In this document: positions 26,785 through 35,942 of the stretch, one piece after another | Position numbering within the stretch: the stretch's first letter is position 1 | Layout of the letters: every line of letters starts with the position of its first letter | Source: Deltaproteobacteria bacterium | GTDB taxonomy: Bacteria; Desulfobacterota; DSM-4660; Desulfatiglandales; B25-G16 | Length of the DNA stretch: 38,316 nucleotides | NCBI GenBank assembly: GCA_020349945.1 | Contig: CP070704.1 | Span: 1,583,751 to 1,622,066, forward strand | Reading direction: 5' to 3' | Notes under the pieces: model-generated | Seen by the model: the letters and a program-made list of their open reading frames with translations, nothing else | Told to the model about the DNA's origin: nothing | Databases searched by the model: none | Translations under genes and position numbers: made by a program

Positions 26785-28023
26785 ATGGATACTGATCGAA
26801 TGCCGGTTTCTAAGTATCGTTGGTTATTAGTTTGTGCATCATTTATCGTCATGATGATTATTAGTATCTATCAGTACTCCTGGTTTTTATTCGCCTACGC
26901 CATTCAAAGGGAATTGAATTGGGATCTGGCAACAATCGGATTGACCTTTACTGTCTTTGCATATGCTGCAACCTTCATTCAGCCATTTTCCGGCTACATT
27001 GCAGATTCTTACGGACCCCGAAAAGTGGGAATTGCAGGCTCTTTGTTGGTTGGCATCGGCTTCATTTTGGCCTCTTTTGCATCTTCTCCACCGGTGTTCT
27101 ACCTCTTTTATGGTTTGGGGGGATTGGGCGTAGGGGTTCTTTATGGTATCTCCGCCGCATGCGCTGTTAAGTGGTTTCCTGACAAGAGAGGTTTTGCAAC
27201 AGGCCTGGTCGTATTTGGGTTCGGTGCAGGCACTGCAATCTTTAACTGGCTCATCCAGCGGTTATTGGATTCCGAGGGACTCAGCACAACATTGTTGTGG
27301 CTGGGATTCTTTATGATTATCACATTAACTCCTCTCTCGCTACTTTATACCTACCCAAAGGAAGGATGGTCCTCTTACTTGACCTCCGGTAGGGAGACGG
27401 TAAAATTCCCTGGCGATTATAGACCTTCTGAGATGCTGGGTACCTACCAATGGTTTCTGATCTATTTTTCATTTGCCGTCACTGTTTCCATTGTCCTGAT
27501 GTTTGGTGCCCAAATGAAAATGCTTGCCAGGGAATTTGATATCCCAACAGGATATTTCAGCCTGGTTCTGGTGCTGTTTCCCCTTGGAAATGGATTAAGC
27601 AGGGTATTCTCTGGGAGTGTCTCTGATACACTAGGCAGGGAGAAGACCATGGTGGTATTCTACTCCCTGTTAGGTCTCTCGATCATTTCCTTTATACTGT
27701 TCGGCCATATTCCCGTGCTTTTTATGCTCATAGTATTCATAGCTGCGTTGCTAGGAGGGGCACCTTTCGCGTTATACCCCGCAACCATTGGAGATTATTA
27801 CGGTGCAAGATATGCCACTACGAACTATGGAATTACCTACACTGCTAAGGCATGGGCCGGATTGATTTCAGGCTGGTTGAGTGGCTATCTTGTAATGAGG
27901 TTTGGCTCCTATAGATTCCCCCTTTTTGTGATAGCCATATGCAGTTTGATGGCAGCTGCGCTCTCAAATCCAAGATTAATGAAGGCACCTACCAAGAAAA
28001 GGCCACATCCATTTCCGATGTAA
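26785..28023 (+). CDS. MFS transporter, oxalate/formate antiporter (OFA) family
   Basis: A 412-residue inner-membrane carrier with 12 predicted helices. The OFA pattern is visible: YQYSWFLFAYAIQRELNWD at the first loop, FSGYIADSYGPRKVGIAGS (MFS loop 2-3 motif), YGLGGLGVGVLYGISAACAVKWFPDKRGFATGLVVFGFGAGTAIF, and NGLSRVFSGSVSDTLGREKTM in the second half. OFA proteins exchange small carboxylates such as oxalate and formate; the substrate here is not visible. Pairing with GGT suggests import of a substrate or export of a product of that enzyme. A decayed EamA permease follows directly. Confidence 0.88.
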   Translation: MDTDRMPVSKYRWLLVCASFIVMMIISIYQYSWFLFAYAIQRELNWDLATIGLTFTVFAYAATFIQPFSGYIADSYGPRKVGIAGSLLVGIGFILASFASSPPVFYLFYGLGGLGVGVLYGISAACAVKWFPDKRGFATGLVVFGFGAGTAIFNWLIQRLLDSEGLSTTLLWLGFFMIITLTPLSLLYTYPKEGWSSYLTSGRETVKFPGDYRPSEMLGTYQWFLIYFSFAVTVSIVLMFGAQMKMLAREFDIPTGYFSLVLVLFPLGNGLSRVFSGSVSDTLGREKTMVVFYSLLGLSIISFILFGHIPVLFMLIVFIAALLGGAPFALYPATIGDYYGARYATTNYGITYTAKAWAGLISGWLSGYLVMRFGSYRFPLFVIAICSLMAAALSNPRLMKAPTKKRPHPFPM

Positions 28024-28077
28024 CAGGGTGAGATTTCAGATGTTGATTCCATATTGTAGGCATTGCGATTAGCCCGA

Positions 28078-28598
28078 TGGGTAACCGGAATCGTTCCAAA
28101 TCCTCTTGAAACCAGTGTTGCCGTGTCTACTCTGGCGATCCTCCTCCAGTAACTTTCCCCCATCCTTGTAGCCTTTCTCTCTGTCTGTTTCTGGAAGGAA
28201 CCTCTTACCGTTACAAAGCTTGCAGCCCTCTTGCTATCCTTCGGCGGCTGCTACCTGGTAGTGTGAGGCTAAAGTCCCCAGCTCCTCCAGATGAACCGCC
28301 TGGGGATCATGGGAGGCCTGGCTTCAGCCGTGTGTGCGGCAGTCTATACCTTGCTTGGAGAGTGCGGAATGCACCGCTACGAGCCCTAATCACAGCGACA
28401 CTAGAGCCCATATCTGCAGGTTTCATGGCCCCCTTTCTTCTGCGAAAAGGCATGGGACATCTACAGATCCTTGGAGGAGCAGTGGTGGTAGGTGCCATCC
28501 TGTTATTGCAGGTGCAGCGAGAACAAGACGAAATCGCTCCAGAGCTGATCCCAACACAGAGAAGCCAAGAGTCTGTTCCTAAAAATGAATTGATTTAG
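28078..28598 (+). pseudogene. Decayed EamA/DMT-family permease
   Basis: No intact frame exists, but reading one frame from 28078 gives a clear EamA half: SVAVSTLAILLQ, stop, LSPILVAFLSVCFWKEPLTV, then TKLAALLLSFGGCYLVV, stop, G, stop, then MNRLGIMGGLASAVCAAVYT and LLGECGMHRYEP. The stops are at 28150 (TAA), 28264 (TGA) and 28270 (TAA), each one base from the expected Tyr or Gly codon. At 28387-28389 the frame ends and similarity resumes in another frame: ITATLEPISAGFMAPFLLRK, GMGHLQILGGAVVVGAILLL, stop at 28596-28598. Around 65-70 residues (helices 6-9) appear deleted between, and the N-terminal helices are missing. It would have been a metabolite exporter; it is surely non-functional. Confidence 0.85.
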
Positions 28599-28677
28599 AG
28601 ATACTTTAGTGGTAGCTTGTGCCCAAACAAGGTGCTGATAGCATGTGGGGGTCAACCTTCTATCAAAGGGATGAAAG

Positions 28678-30252
28678 ATGAAGGTATCTACCGTTGAACA
28701 GATGAGAAACCTTGACAGAAGGGCTATAAAGGAATTCAAAATCCCGGATACAGTTCTTATGGAAGACGCTGGGGAGGCTGTATACTTTGTAATCCATAAT
28801 GAGTTTGGAATAAGGGGGAAACGATTTATTGTCTTTTGTGGGATTGGCAATAATGGTGGTGATGGATTCGTTGTTGCAAGAAAGCTTCACTCAAATGGGG
28901 GGCTGGTTACGGTATTCCTTCTGGAGGATAGTAAAAAACTAACGGGGTGTGCGAGAGACAATTTTGAAACAATTTCCACTTTTCCCATCCAGATTCAAAG
29001 GCTTACCTCTCTGGAGCAGATACCCCCTTATATATCTACCTGTGATGCAATCGTTGATGCCATCTTCGGAACCGGCCTTACAAGGGGTGTAGGTGGGAAA
29101 TATAGAGAGGTAATTGGATTAATCAACGAGAGCCAGAAAGCTGTATTCAGCGTTGATATCCCCTCTGGAGTAAATGGTGATACTGGCCAGATTATGGGGT
29201 GTGCTGTCAAGGCGGACTATACCGTAACATTTGGTCTTCCCAAACTGGGAAATCTGCTTTATCCGGGCTTTGGTCTCTGTGGGAAGCTGTATGTCACCCA
29301 TATCTCCTTCCCCCCTTCCCTATACGATAATGATAGCATAAAGGTAGAAACAAATGATCCGTTACCAATACCGGAAAGAGGCGAGGATACGCACAAGGGC
29401 GGTTACGGAAAGGTCCTCTTTATTGCAGGTTCATCAAATTACCTTGGCGCCCCCTATTTTTCTGCTCTGTCCTTTCTTAAGGCCGGTGGAGGGCTTGCAT
29501 ATCTTGCTTCCCCTCAATCAATAACCAACTTCTTGGCCAGTAAAGGGAGCGAGATCGTCTTTGTGCCACAAGAGGAGACAGATAAAGGAAGCTTATCTAT
29601 CAACGCCAGGAACCATCTTTTGAGATTTTCAGACGAGGTTGATATGGTTGTCATTGGCCCAGGATTATCGCTTCATGAGGAAACCCAGGAACTGGTAAGG
29701 GAGCTCGCACCTGAGATCAAAAAACCTCTTATCATTGATGGTGATGGTATTACCGCTGTTTCCAAGGATATAGATATCATAAAAAAGAGAAAGCAAAGGA
29801 CAATCCTGACTCCTCATCTTGGTGAGATGTCGCGGATCACAAAGACAGATATAGGAGACATCCAAAAAAACAGGGTGCCTCTCTTGTTCAAAACATGCAA
29901 GGAACTCAATGCCATCATAATATTAAAGGGGGCTCATACATTAATAGGTTATCCTGGTGAACGTAGCTTTATTAACATGAGTGGAAATCCCGGGATGGCT
30001 AGTGCTGGCAGCGGGGATGTCTTGGTCGGCACCATTGCAGCCATGTTCGGTCTTGGATTCTCAGTTGAAGAGAGCACGCGGATGGGTGTATTTATCCATG
30101 GTCTGGCTGGAGACCTTGCAATGAGAGATATAGGGGCTGATGGAATAATAGCTGGAGACATCATGAAGTATCTACCGGAGGCGGTTCGATATTGCAGGGA
30201 GCGTTTTGAAGATCTCATTAAGAACAGCTATGAAAGTATCTATTTTGTCTAG
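28678..30252 (+). CDS. nnrD: Bifunctional NAD(P)H-hydrate epimerase / ADP-dependent NAD(P)H-hydrate dehydratase
   Basis: This enzyme repairs NAD(P)H damaged by hydration: the N-terminal YjeF domain (residues 1-215) epimerises R- to S-hydrate, and the C-terminal ribokinase-like domain (about 230-515) dehydrates it with ADP. Motifs: STVEQMRNLDRRAIKEF, FCGIGNNGGDGFVVARKL, VDAIFGTGLTRGVGG and SVDIPSGVNGDTG in the first half; HKGGYGKVLFIAGSSNYLGAPYFSALSFLKAGGG, TPHLGEMSRI and the GSGD phosphate-binding motif near residue 446 (NPGMASAGSGDVLVG) in the second. ATG 28678 fits the family start. Length 524 is typical. It is the first gene after the EamA pseudogene. Confidence 0.96.
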   Translation: MKVSTVEQMRNLDRRAIKEFKIPDTVLMEDAGEAVYFVIHNEFGIRGKRFIVFCGIGNNGGDGFVVARKLHSNGGLVTVFLLEDSKKLTGCARDNFETISTFPIQIQRLTSLEQIPPYISTCDAIVDAIFGTGLTRGVGGKYREVIGLINESQKAVFSVDIPSGVNGDTGQIMGCAVKADYTVTFGLPKLGNLLYPGFGLCGKLYVTHISFPPSLYDNDSIKVETNDPLPIPERGEDTHKGGYGKVLFIAGSSNYLGAPYFSALSFLKAGGGLAYLASPQSITNFLASKGSEIVFVPQEETDKGSLSINARNHLLRFSDEVDMVVIGPGLSLHEETQELVRELAPEIKKPLIIDGDGITAVSKDIDIIKKRKQRTILTPHLGEMSRITKTDIGDIQKNRVPLLFKTCKELNAIIILKGAHTLIGYPGERSFINMSGNPGMASAGSGDVLVGTIAAMFGLGFSVEESTRMGVFIHGLAGDLAMRDIGADGIIAGDIMKYLPEAVRYCRERFEDLIKNSYESIYFV

Positions 30253-30295
30253 GATAAAGATATAAGCGCACGGCTCCCGGATTTCATTGGAATTC

Positions 30296-30931
30296 ATGAC
30301 AGCACAAGAACACTACAAGCCGGTTATTGTCCTCGATGTGGGAAGCGTCTTGGTGGATATCAACCCTAAGGTCGTGCTTGAGGAGCTTTCGAGAAGAGCT
30401 GGAAGAGAAATAGGGCCTCCCCTTCAGCTTGATTTGGACAAGCTTTTATTTCCGTTGTATGCGGGCACGTGGTCGTTGGAGGATATACGCCGAATCGTCA
30501 ACGGCACTCTCCGTCTCTCCCTTGAGCCAGGAGAATGGCGAGAGCTCTGGTGCCGTATCGTAACCGGAGAGGTATCGGGGATGAGGGAGGCACTCGCTGA
30601 ACTCAAAAGTGAGTTCCGCCTTGTGGCACTCAGCAATACGGATGAGGTTCACTGGAAGTTTCTTCTTAAAAAATACCCGATCTTTGAGCTTCTTGACGGG
30701 TGGGTTGTTTCCTGCGCAGAGGGTATTACAAAGCCTGATCCTGCCATGTACTCAGCGGTAGTGAATCGCTACTGCGACGACAGATTGCCACTTTTCTACA
30801 CTGATGACACTCCGCACTACGTTGAAGCAGCGCGGAGCCTGGGCTGGGAGGCTGAGGTGTTTACTGACGCGGCACACTTCAAGGAGGAGGTTAGAAAGCG
30901 TTGCACGAATTATCTCGAGAGCTCGATGTGA
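30296..30931 (+). CDS. HAD-superfamily hydrolase, subfamily IA-like
   Basis: A probable phosphatase of about 211 residues. Motif I is IVLDVGSVLVD, with nucleophile Asp in the D-x-G variant seen in YihX-like proteins (many HADs have D-x-D). Motif II Ser is in VALSNTDEVHW, motif III Lys in GITKPDPAMY, and motif IV is FYTDDTPHYVEAA. I choose ATG 30296; a TTG nine bases upstream is in frame but has no better ribosome site. The gene is richer in G and C than its neighbours, like the threonine aldolase. Substrate unknown; it begins 43 nt after nnrD and may be co-transcribed. Confidence 0.82.
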   Translation: MTAQEHYKPVIVLDVGSVLVDINPKVVLEELSRRAGREIGPPLQLDLDKLLFPLYAGTWSLEDIRRIVNGTLRLSLEPGEWRELWCRIVTGEVSGMREALAELKSEFRLVALSNTDEVHWKFLLKKYPIFELLDGWVVSCAEGITKPDPAMYSAVVNRYCDDRLPLFYTDDTPHYVEAARSLGWEAEVFTDAAHFKEEVRKRCTNYLESSM

Positions 30932-30979
30932 TTCCTTTTCCCCGAGAGTTTCGGTTACCTAATCTTATACTTTGTATTA

Positions 30980-31009
30980 TTGCACTTTAGCCATGTGCAA
31001 AAATATAGT
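30980..31009 (+). promoter_or_regulatory. Promoter overlapping an inverted repeat, before the lipoprotein gene
   Basis: TTGCAC (30980-30985), an 18-nt spacer and TATAGT (31004-31009). The -35 box is one arm of TTGCAC-N9-GTGCAA (second arm 30995-31000), so a dimeric regulator bound there would block the promoter. The lipoprotein starts 108 nt further on. Confidence 0.45.
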
Positions 31010-31116
31010 ATAGTGCGTGTAAGCAAGATGAAGGTTCGAACAGGAGATCATAAAATTATGAAAGAAAAAAAGAGGGAGGTTTTTCTAATTTTCTCCGAAA
31101 GAAAGGGGGGATTAGG

Positions 31117-31734
31117 ATGAAGGGAAGGGCCATTATCTTGTTCATGATCCTCAGTCTCATCCCACTTTTTTTAGGATGTGCCAAAAGTAGGATTTATCTC
31201 ATGGATGTGAGATATATCCCGAAGGAGAAGGCATCTCCTACCGAAAAAATGGTGGGTGTTTGCCCGTTTGAGGATACAAGGAAGGAAAAAGAGGAAGAGA
31301 CCATCGGCCTCAGGCACGGACCCGGTAAAAAGGTGGATGTCATCGAACTTAAAGGGATCAGCCTTTCAGAATCCGTTACCGGGGCTGTGGAGGACTACTT
31401 TGCCGAAAGGGGATTCGAGGTCACTGATTGCAAGGGATGGGATAGGAGCGCTGAGGGACTTGAAAGCTTGCCCAAGGATCTCTATCTCGTCGTAGGAGGA
31501 AGGATTGATTCCTTTACGCTTGAAGCCCGGTCAGGTATTACGGGCACGGATACCCATTACATGGTGAAGATAGATGCGTTCATCGGTCAGATTGAGAAAA
31601 GGAATGTGGTCATCCGCACAGTCGAAAGCGAACCCAAGGCCAGAAAGGTGACATTTGATCCAGACGAGGTCGATGCTCAGCTGGACATCATTTTGACCGA
31701 GGTGATCCAGAAGCTCTTTGAGGGCAAATATTGA
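31117..31734 (+). CDS. Predicted lipoprotein, YajG-like
   Basis: A 205-residue lipoprotein with signal peptide MKGRAIILFMILSLIPLFLGC (lipobox LFLGC, Cys21). The mature part has VGVCPFEDTRKEKEEETIGLRHG, a G-rich strand, SESVTGAVEDYFAERGFEVTDCKGW, LVVGGRIDSFTLEAR and a C-terminal helix ITEVIQKLFEG-like (LTEVIQKLFEGKY). This order (strand, DxR, helix with xYFxxxGF, strand, GxIxxF) resembles YajG-type lipoproteins; the match is from memory and moderate. The role is unknown. A GGGGG ribosome site precedes the ATG. Confidence 0.65.
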   Translation: MKGRAIILFMILSLIPLFLGCAKSRIYLMDVRYIPKEKASPTEKMVGVCPFEDTRKEKEEETIGLRHGPGKKVDVIELKGISLSESVTGAVEDYFAERGFEVTDCKGWDRSAEGLESLPKDLYLVVGGRIDSFTLEARSGITGTDTHYMVKIDAFIGQIEKRNVVIRTVESEPKARKVTFDPDEVDAQLDIILTEVIQKLFEGKY

Positions 31735-32271
31735 GTTAGGTTCCGATAAGCGGGCATCTGTTTATGGGGCTGGAATCCGACATCTTGGTCTTTGTTTAGG
31801 AGGTCATCTCTGAAGCTTCTGCGTTTTGCTCCTCAGAATGACGTGTCAAAGTAGCATTCGTTTGTTATAAAACTCTGGGAGAATACCCGGCACATTGCTG
31901 CCCATGGAGCAGGAGACTGAATGCCCGGGGCAGTAGTGGGTGGCAATGGCCACTGAGGAAACCGGAGGTCAGTCGAATCAGACATTCCGCCCGATACCGA
32001 TTGTTGAGACCTTGCCTTTCCTCTAATTTCGAGCTTGCGAATGTGTGAGTGAGATTGTCAGATCTGATCCTCGGCAATTTACCTACTTCCACCATTATCG
32101 GCTTCGGTAAATACTCCAACGACTGAATCAGTGGCAATCGCTATATCTCGCGATGCCTATGAGGTGTCAATTTCCTTTCTTTATTTAGTACTCGCTAAGT
32201 GATTTGGGTTGAAAATTTTATCTATTCTGATACATTTCTAGTTGTAAATTTAGTTTAAGGGGGAGGTAGGT
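31735..32271. other. Long non-coding interval before ssb
   Basis: 537 nt with no convincing gene, RNA gene or repeat. A 90-codon minus-strand frame (31865-32137) has no start signal and no recognisable family. The last 65 nt hold the likely ssb promoter. Confidence 0.4.
32209..32236 (+). promoter_or_regulatory. Likely ssb promoter
   Basis: TTGAAA (32209-32214), a 16-nt spacer and TACATT (32231-32236), about 35 nt before the ssb ATG. Confidence 0.4.
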
Positions 32272-32688
32272 ATGGCGAGTGTAAATAAGGTAATGTTAAT
32301 AGGTAACCTTGGTGGCGATCCGGAGATAAGGTACACACCAAGCGGTGCGGCTGTTGCTAACTTTAACATGGCTACCAAGGAACAGTGGACCAATAAAGAA
32401 GGGGAAAAGGAAGAGAGGACTGAATGGCATAGAGTTGTGGCCTGGAGACGGCTAGGAGAAATCTGTGGGGAATATCTCCATAAAGGAAGCCTTGTTTATA
32501 TAGAGGGGAGATTACAGACGAGGACATGGGAGGACCGGGATGGTAACAAAAGGTATACCACTGAGGTCGTTGCACAGGGGATGCAGATGCTGGATAGGGT
32601 AGGAAAATCAGGGGAGGCCGTTTCTGTAGAGGAACGTTTTCCAACTGAGGAGCCAGTAGACACACCTGAAGACGATATACCATTTTAA
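32272..32688 (+). CDS. ssb: Single-stranded DNA-binding protein SSB
   Basis: SSB coats single-stranded DNA as a tetramer during replication, repair and recombination. The 138-residue protein has the OB fold ([22 protein letters not shown], then [51 protein letters not shown]), a short flexible linker and the acidic DDIPF tip that recruits partner proteins. The ATG follows GGGGGAGG with ideal spacing. It is monocistronic here, convergent with tatA. Confidence 0.97.
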   Translation: MASVNKVMLIGNLGGDPEIRYTPSGAAVANFNMATKEQWTNKEGEKEERTEWHRVVAWRRLGEICGEYLHKGSLVYIEGRLQTRTWEDRDGNKRYTTEVVAQGMQMLDRVGKSGEAVSVEERFPTEEPVDTPEDDIPF

Positions 32689-32707
32689 GGAATCCGCATG
32701 CGGCGGA

Positions 32708-32908
32708 CTAATCATCGAGTCTTTCGATTTCCTTCTCATTATCGTCGGTATCAGAGGGTATTTCCTCAGGCTTTTCGGAAGTGGCGTGCTTGAAGTTCTT
32801 TATTCCCCTACCAAGACCTCTGCCGATCTCAGGGAGTTTGCCGGCTCCGAAAATTATCAAGATAATAACCAGAATTATGAGCAATTCTGGCATGCCAAGA
32901 CCGAACAT
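32708..32908 (-). CDS. tatA: Twin-arginine translocase subunit TatA/E
   Basis: TatA forms the variable pore part of the Tat system that exports folded proteins. The 66-residue protein has the N-terminal membrane helix ([27 protein letters not shown]), the FGxxKLPE hinge, an amphipathic helix ([14 protein letters not shown]) and an acidic tail. GAGGTG precedes the ATG. No tatB or tatC is nearby. The stop faces ssb with 19 nt between; a CCGCATGCGG palindrome sits there. Confidence 0.95.
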   Translation of the reverse strand: MFGLGMPELLIILVIILIIFGAGKLPEIGRGLGRGIKNFKHATSEKPEEIPSDTDDNEKEIERLDD

Positions 32909-32971
32909 TTATGCACCTCTTTGATTAACGATTACTCCCTTTTTTATAATAACTCTATTTATACAAGTCAA

Positions 32972-33868
32972 TTAATTTCTCACAAGGGATTCGCGCGAAT
33001 CCTTGAACACCTGCAAGGCTCTTTTTCCCAGCTGCCCAAGATTGAGGACCACGGTTATTCCATGGGACTTGAGGGCATTTATCTTATCCTCAGCCTTTCC
33101 CCTACCCCCTGAAATTATGGCCCCAGCATGACCCATCCTTCTTCCTGGTGGGGCTGTCTGCCCAGCAATAAAGGCCATTGCAGGCTTATTAAATTCTTCC
33201 TCTATATATTCTGCAGCTTCTTCCTCAGCCGTACCACCTATCTCCCCAATAAGCACCACACCATTTGTTTCCCTATCCTCTTTGAACCACCTTAAATGGT
33301 CTATAAAGGAGGTTCCAACAATTTGGTCGCCACCTATACCCACACAGGTAGATTGTCCCAGTCCAGCCCTTGTTAATTGGTCTACAACCTCATAGGTTAG
33401 GGTTCCACTCCTGGAAATCACACCGATACCTCCCTGTTTATGAATATGGCCTGGCATTATACCAACCTTTGTCTTCCCTGGGGAAATAATCCCCGGTGTG
33501 TTTGGACCGATCAGCACAGCTCCGCGCTTTCTAACAAAATGAGCTGTCTTAATCATATCGAGGGTAGGAATCCCCTCGGTAATGCATACAATGACATCTA
33601 TGCCTGCATCTGCAGTCTCGAGCATGGCATCAGGGGCGAATGGGGGTGGTACAAAGATGCATGAGGCATTGGCACCATAAATATCCACAGCATCCTTTAC
33701 CCCGTTTAGAACTGGTATACCCTCAACCTTTCTTCCCCCTTTACCAGGTGTTACACCAGCCACAATATTGGTGCCGTAAGCCAACATTTGTCTTGAGTGG
33801 AATGTTCCTTCTCTGCCTGTAATACCCTGGACAACGACCTTTGTATTCTCATCAATCAGGATACTCAT
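32972..33868 (-). CDS. sucD: Succinyl-CoA ligase alpha subunit
   Basis: SucD binds CoA and carries the phosphohistidine of succinyl-CoA synthetase. The 298-residue length is standard. The N-terminal Rossmann part ([35 protein letters not shown]), the [10 protein letters not shown] loop and the phospho-His motif [17 protein letters not shown] (His246 region) are all present. It starts 35 nt after sucC and is co-transcribed. In anaerobes this enzyme can run towards succinyl-CoA in a reductive or propionate-type pathway; direction cannot be seen from sequence. Confidence 0.97.
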   Translation of the reverse strand: MSILIDENTKVVVQGITGREGTFHSRQMLAYGTNIVAGVTPGKGGRKVEGIPVLNGVKDAVDIYGANASCIFVPPPFAPDAMLETADAGIDVIVCITEGIPTLDMIKTAHFVRKRGAVLIGPNTPGIISPGKTKVGIMPGHIHKQGGIGVISRSGTLTYEVVDQLTRAGLGQSTCVGIGGDQIVGTSFIDHLRWFKEDRETNGVVLIGEIGGTAEEEAAEYIEEEFNKPAMAFIAGQTAPPGRRMGHAGAIISGGRGKAEDKINALKSHGITVVLNLGQLGKRALQVFKDSRESLVRN

Positions 33869-33903
33869 GCGATTGTCCTATTTTTCTATGCAGTGATAGC
33901 GAC

Positions 33904-35070
33904 TTACCTCACTTGGCTCGCTACCATGCTTGCAGCCTCTTCCATATCCTTAGCCACTGAGAAATCGAGATCTGAATTCTTTAATATCTCTTTGCCCTCC
34001 TCCACATTTGTCCCTTCTAACCTGACAATGAGGGGAACCTTTATCTCTACCTCCTTGGCAGCCTTTACCACACCCCTTGCCAGAACGTCGCATCTCATTA
34101 TTCCACCGAATATATTGATCAGGACTGCCCTAACCCTCCTGTCACTAAGGATGATTTCTAGCCCGTTAGTAACCATTTCCTCACTTGCCCCGCCGCCAAC
34201 ATCTAAGAAATTAGCTGGTTCAGCGCCAGCCAGCTTAATTACATCCATAGTTGCCATTGCTAAACCGGCCCCGTTTACCATGGCGCCAATATTGCCATCC
34301 AGTCTAATATAGTTCAGATTATGCTGGGATGCCCTTACCTCCAATTCATCCATTTCATATGGATCAACAAGTTCGGCGATGTCTCTTTGCCTGAACAGGG
34401 CGTTATCATCGAAGTTGATCTTCGCATCTAATGCTACTAGTCTGCCTGATTTGGTGATAACCAAGGGATTGATCTCAACCAAGGAACAGTCCTTGGATAT
34501 AAATAACTTATAGACCTGGCCGGTTATTAATGAAAACCCTTTGAGTATATCTTTGTCCGGCATTGGCTTGATAGCATAGAAGAAATTCCTGGCCTGATAG
34601 GGCATAAATCCATGGATGATATCTATGGTTTCAAGTAGGACTAAATCCGGATGCTTAGCAGAGGCCTCCTCAATTTCCATTCCCCCTGCCTGGCTGAATA
34701 TCATCACGGGACATTCCAGCCTTCGATCAATAACAATACCGAGATAGAACTCTCTATCAATGTCCAGTCCTTCCTCTATTAATAACTGCCGGACCTTTTG
34801 ACCAGAAGGACCGGTCTGAGGTGTAATCAGAGGATTGGAGAGAACCTCATCAGCTGCTCTCTCCACCTCATGAAGACTGTTCGTCAGTCTTATTCCACCA
34901 CCCTTTCCCCGTCCGCCAGCGTGAATCTGGGCCTTGACTACCCAGGGAGGACCAGACAGGCTTTTTGCAACATCCACTGCCTGACTTGGTGTACAGGCTA
35001 ATTTGCCTGAAGGGACGGGTATCTCAAAATTGCGGAAGAGATCCTTTGCCTGAAATTCGTGAATTTTCAT
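33904..35070 (-). CDS. sucC: Succinyl-CoA ligase (ADP-forming) beta subunit
   Basis: SucC carries the ATP-grasp nucleotide site and the succinate site. KIHEFQAKDLFRNFEIPVPSGKLA, VVKAQIHAGGRGKGGGIRL, INPLVITKSGRLVALDAKINFDDNA and GAMVNGAGLAMATMD match the family. ATG 35070 gives the usual M-K-I-H-E start; a GTG two codons earlier is also in frame. A TTGACA box on the minus strand (35149-35154) lies about 80 nt upstream and is a candidate -35, but its -10 is poor. Confidence 0.96.
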   Translation of the reverse strand: MKIHEFQAKDLFRNFEIPVPSGKLACTPSQAVDVAKSLSGPPWVVKAQIHAGGRGKGGGIRLTNSLHEVERAADEVLSNPLITPQTGPSGQKVRQLLIEEGLDIDREFYLGIVIDRRLECPVMIFSQAGGMEIEEASAKHPDLVLLETIDIIHGFMPYQARNFFYAIKPMPDKDILKGFSLITGQVYKLFISKDCSLVEINPLVITKSGRLVALDAKINFDDNALFRQRDIAELVDPYEMDELEVRASQHNLNYIRLDGNIGAMVNGAGLAMATMDVIKLAGAEPANFLDVGGGASEEMVTNGLEIILSDRRVRAVLINIFGGIMRCDVLARGVVKAAKEVEIKVPLIVRLEGTNVEEGKEILKNSDLDFSVAKDMEEAASMVASQVR

Positions 35071-35561
35071 GGTCACCTAATCCATTCGCAATAGCCATAT
35101 TTTATAGCAAATTTTCAAATCGAATCTTATTATCTTTTGCCTTTAAAATGTCAAGGCCAAAGGGTAGGTTTTTATCTGTAAAACTGAAGATTAGGATTCG
35201 CATCTGTTATTGTGACAAATTATCTGCGCGGTGGAGCTTTTGGCCACTGGTAGCGTAGGTTTCGAATGATGGCCCATAGATCACCTTGACACTCATAATC
35301 CTTCTGCTCCTTCTGATGGTCATCACTGTCGTGGCTTGCCTGAAAAAGATTACGGCTAGAAGGACATCAGGGCAGTTTAGAATGAGGAAGTTCTGTAGGT
35401 CCACACGTAGTAATTTGGTCAACGAGATCTTTCGTATGCATATCGTTTGGATTGAGCAAAGGATCGTTCAGATAAGTGCGCTGCCACTACAATCGGTGAA
35501 ATCTAACCGGGTTGGTGGATCAGCCAAGTGATGTTTGCTGACATGAGCTCCCCGTGAGGGA
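35071..35561. other. Interval between Smr and sucC, no convincing gene
   Basis: About 490 nt. A plus-strand frame (TTG at 35286 to 35531) would encode a hydrophobic start (LTLIILLLLLMVITVVACLK) and a basic tail, but it has no ribosome site and a weak start codon; I do not call it. No repeat or RNA gene seen. Confidence 0.35.
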
Positions 35562-35852
35562 TCAGGGGGTAGGGGGAGGGCCTTGGCCCTTTAGGAAGAC
35601 AATGGTTGCACCCCAGCTTGAGGGGCCTGGATCCTGTTTGAAGGATAGGACTAAAGGGTGCCTCTTTAAGACAGACTCCACCGTACGACGGAGAGCACCC
35701 TTGCCCTTCCCGTGAATGATCTTAACCTCCAATATGCCTTTGTGGAAGCAGACATTGAGGTATTCATCCACAACTTTAGAGGCGTCCTTTGGTGCAAACG
35801 TATGGAGATCTATCACACCGTTAATTGGGATATGCACAGGTGAATTATGCAT
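35562..35852 (-). CDS. Smr domain protein
   Basis: A stand-alone Smr (small MutS-related) domain of 96 residues: GVIDLHTFAPKDASKVVDEYLNVCF (DLH motif) and VKIIHGKGKGALRRTVESVLKRH (HGKG motif), both needed in the family's nuclease-like fold. Stand-alone Smr proteins act on nucleic acids, e.g. in ribosome rescue or repair; which one here is not visible. A proline tail ends the protein. Confidence 0.9.
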   Translation of the reverse strand: MHNSPVHIPINGVIDLHTFAPKDASKVVDEYLNVCFHKGILEVKIIHGKGKGALRRTVESVLKRHPLVLSFKQDPGPSSWGATIVFLKGQGPPPTP

Positions 35853-35942
35853 GGAACTTAGCTTCGCTTTGTGCCAATGTACAGTTTGTGGTCACGCATG
35901 GTGTATGTCACGAGGCCGGATACCGCACTTCCAGAGGTTAAT

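Noticed and set aside
31032-31046. T-loop-like GGTTCGAAC, as in tRNA genes
   Set aside because: The flanking bases do not pair as a T stem and no acceptor, D or anticodon arm is found in the preceding 60 nt.
31865-32137. 90-codon minus-strand frame
   Set aside because: Odd composition with no start signal; it may be a remnant but I cannot support any family.
35286-35531. 81-codon plus-strand frame with a hydrophobic start
   Set aside because: Starts at TTG without a ribosome site, and the rest is basic and not protein-like; kept only as a note in the interval entry.
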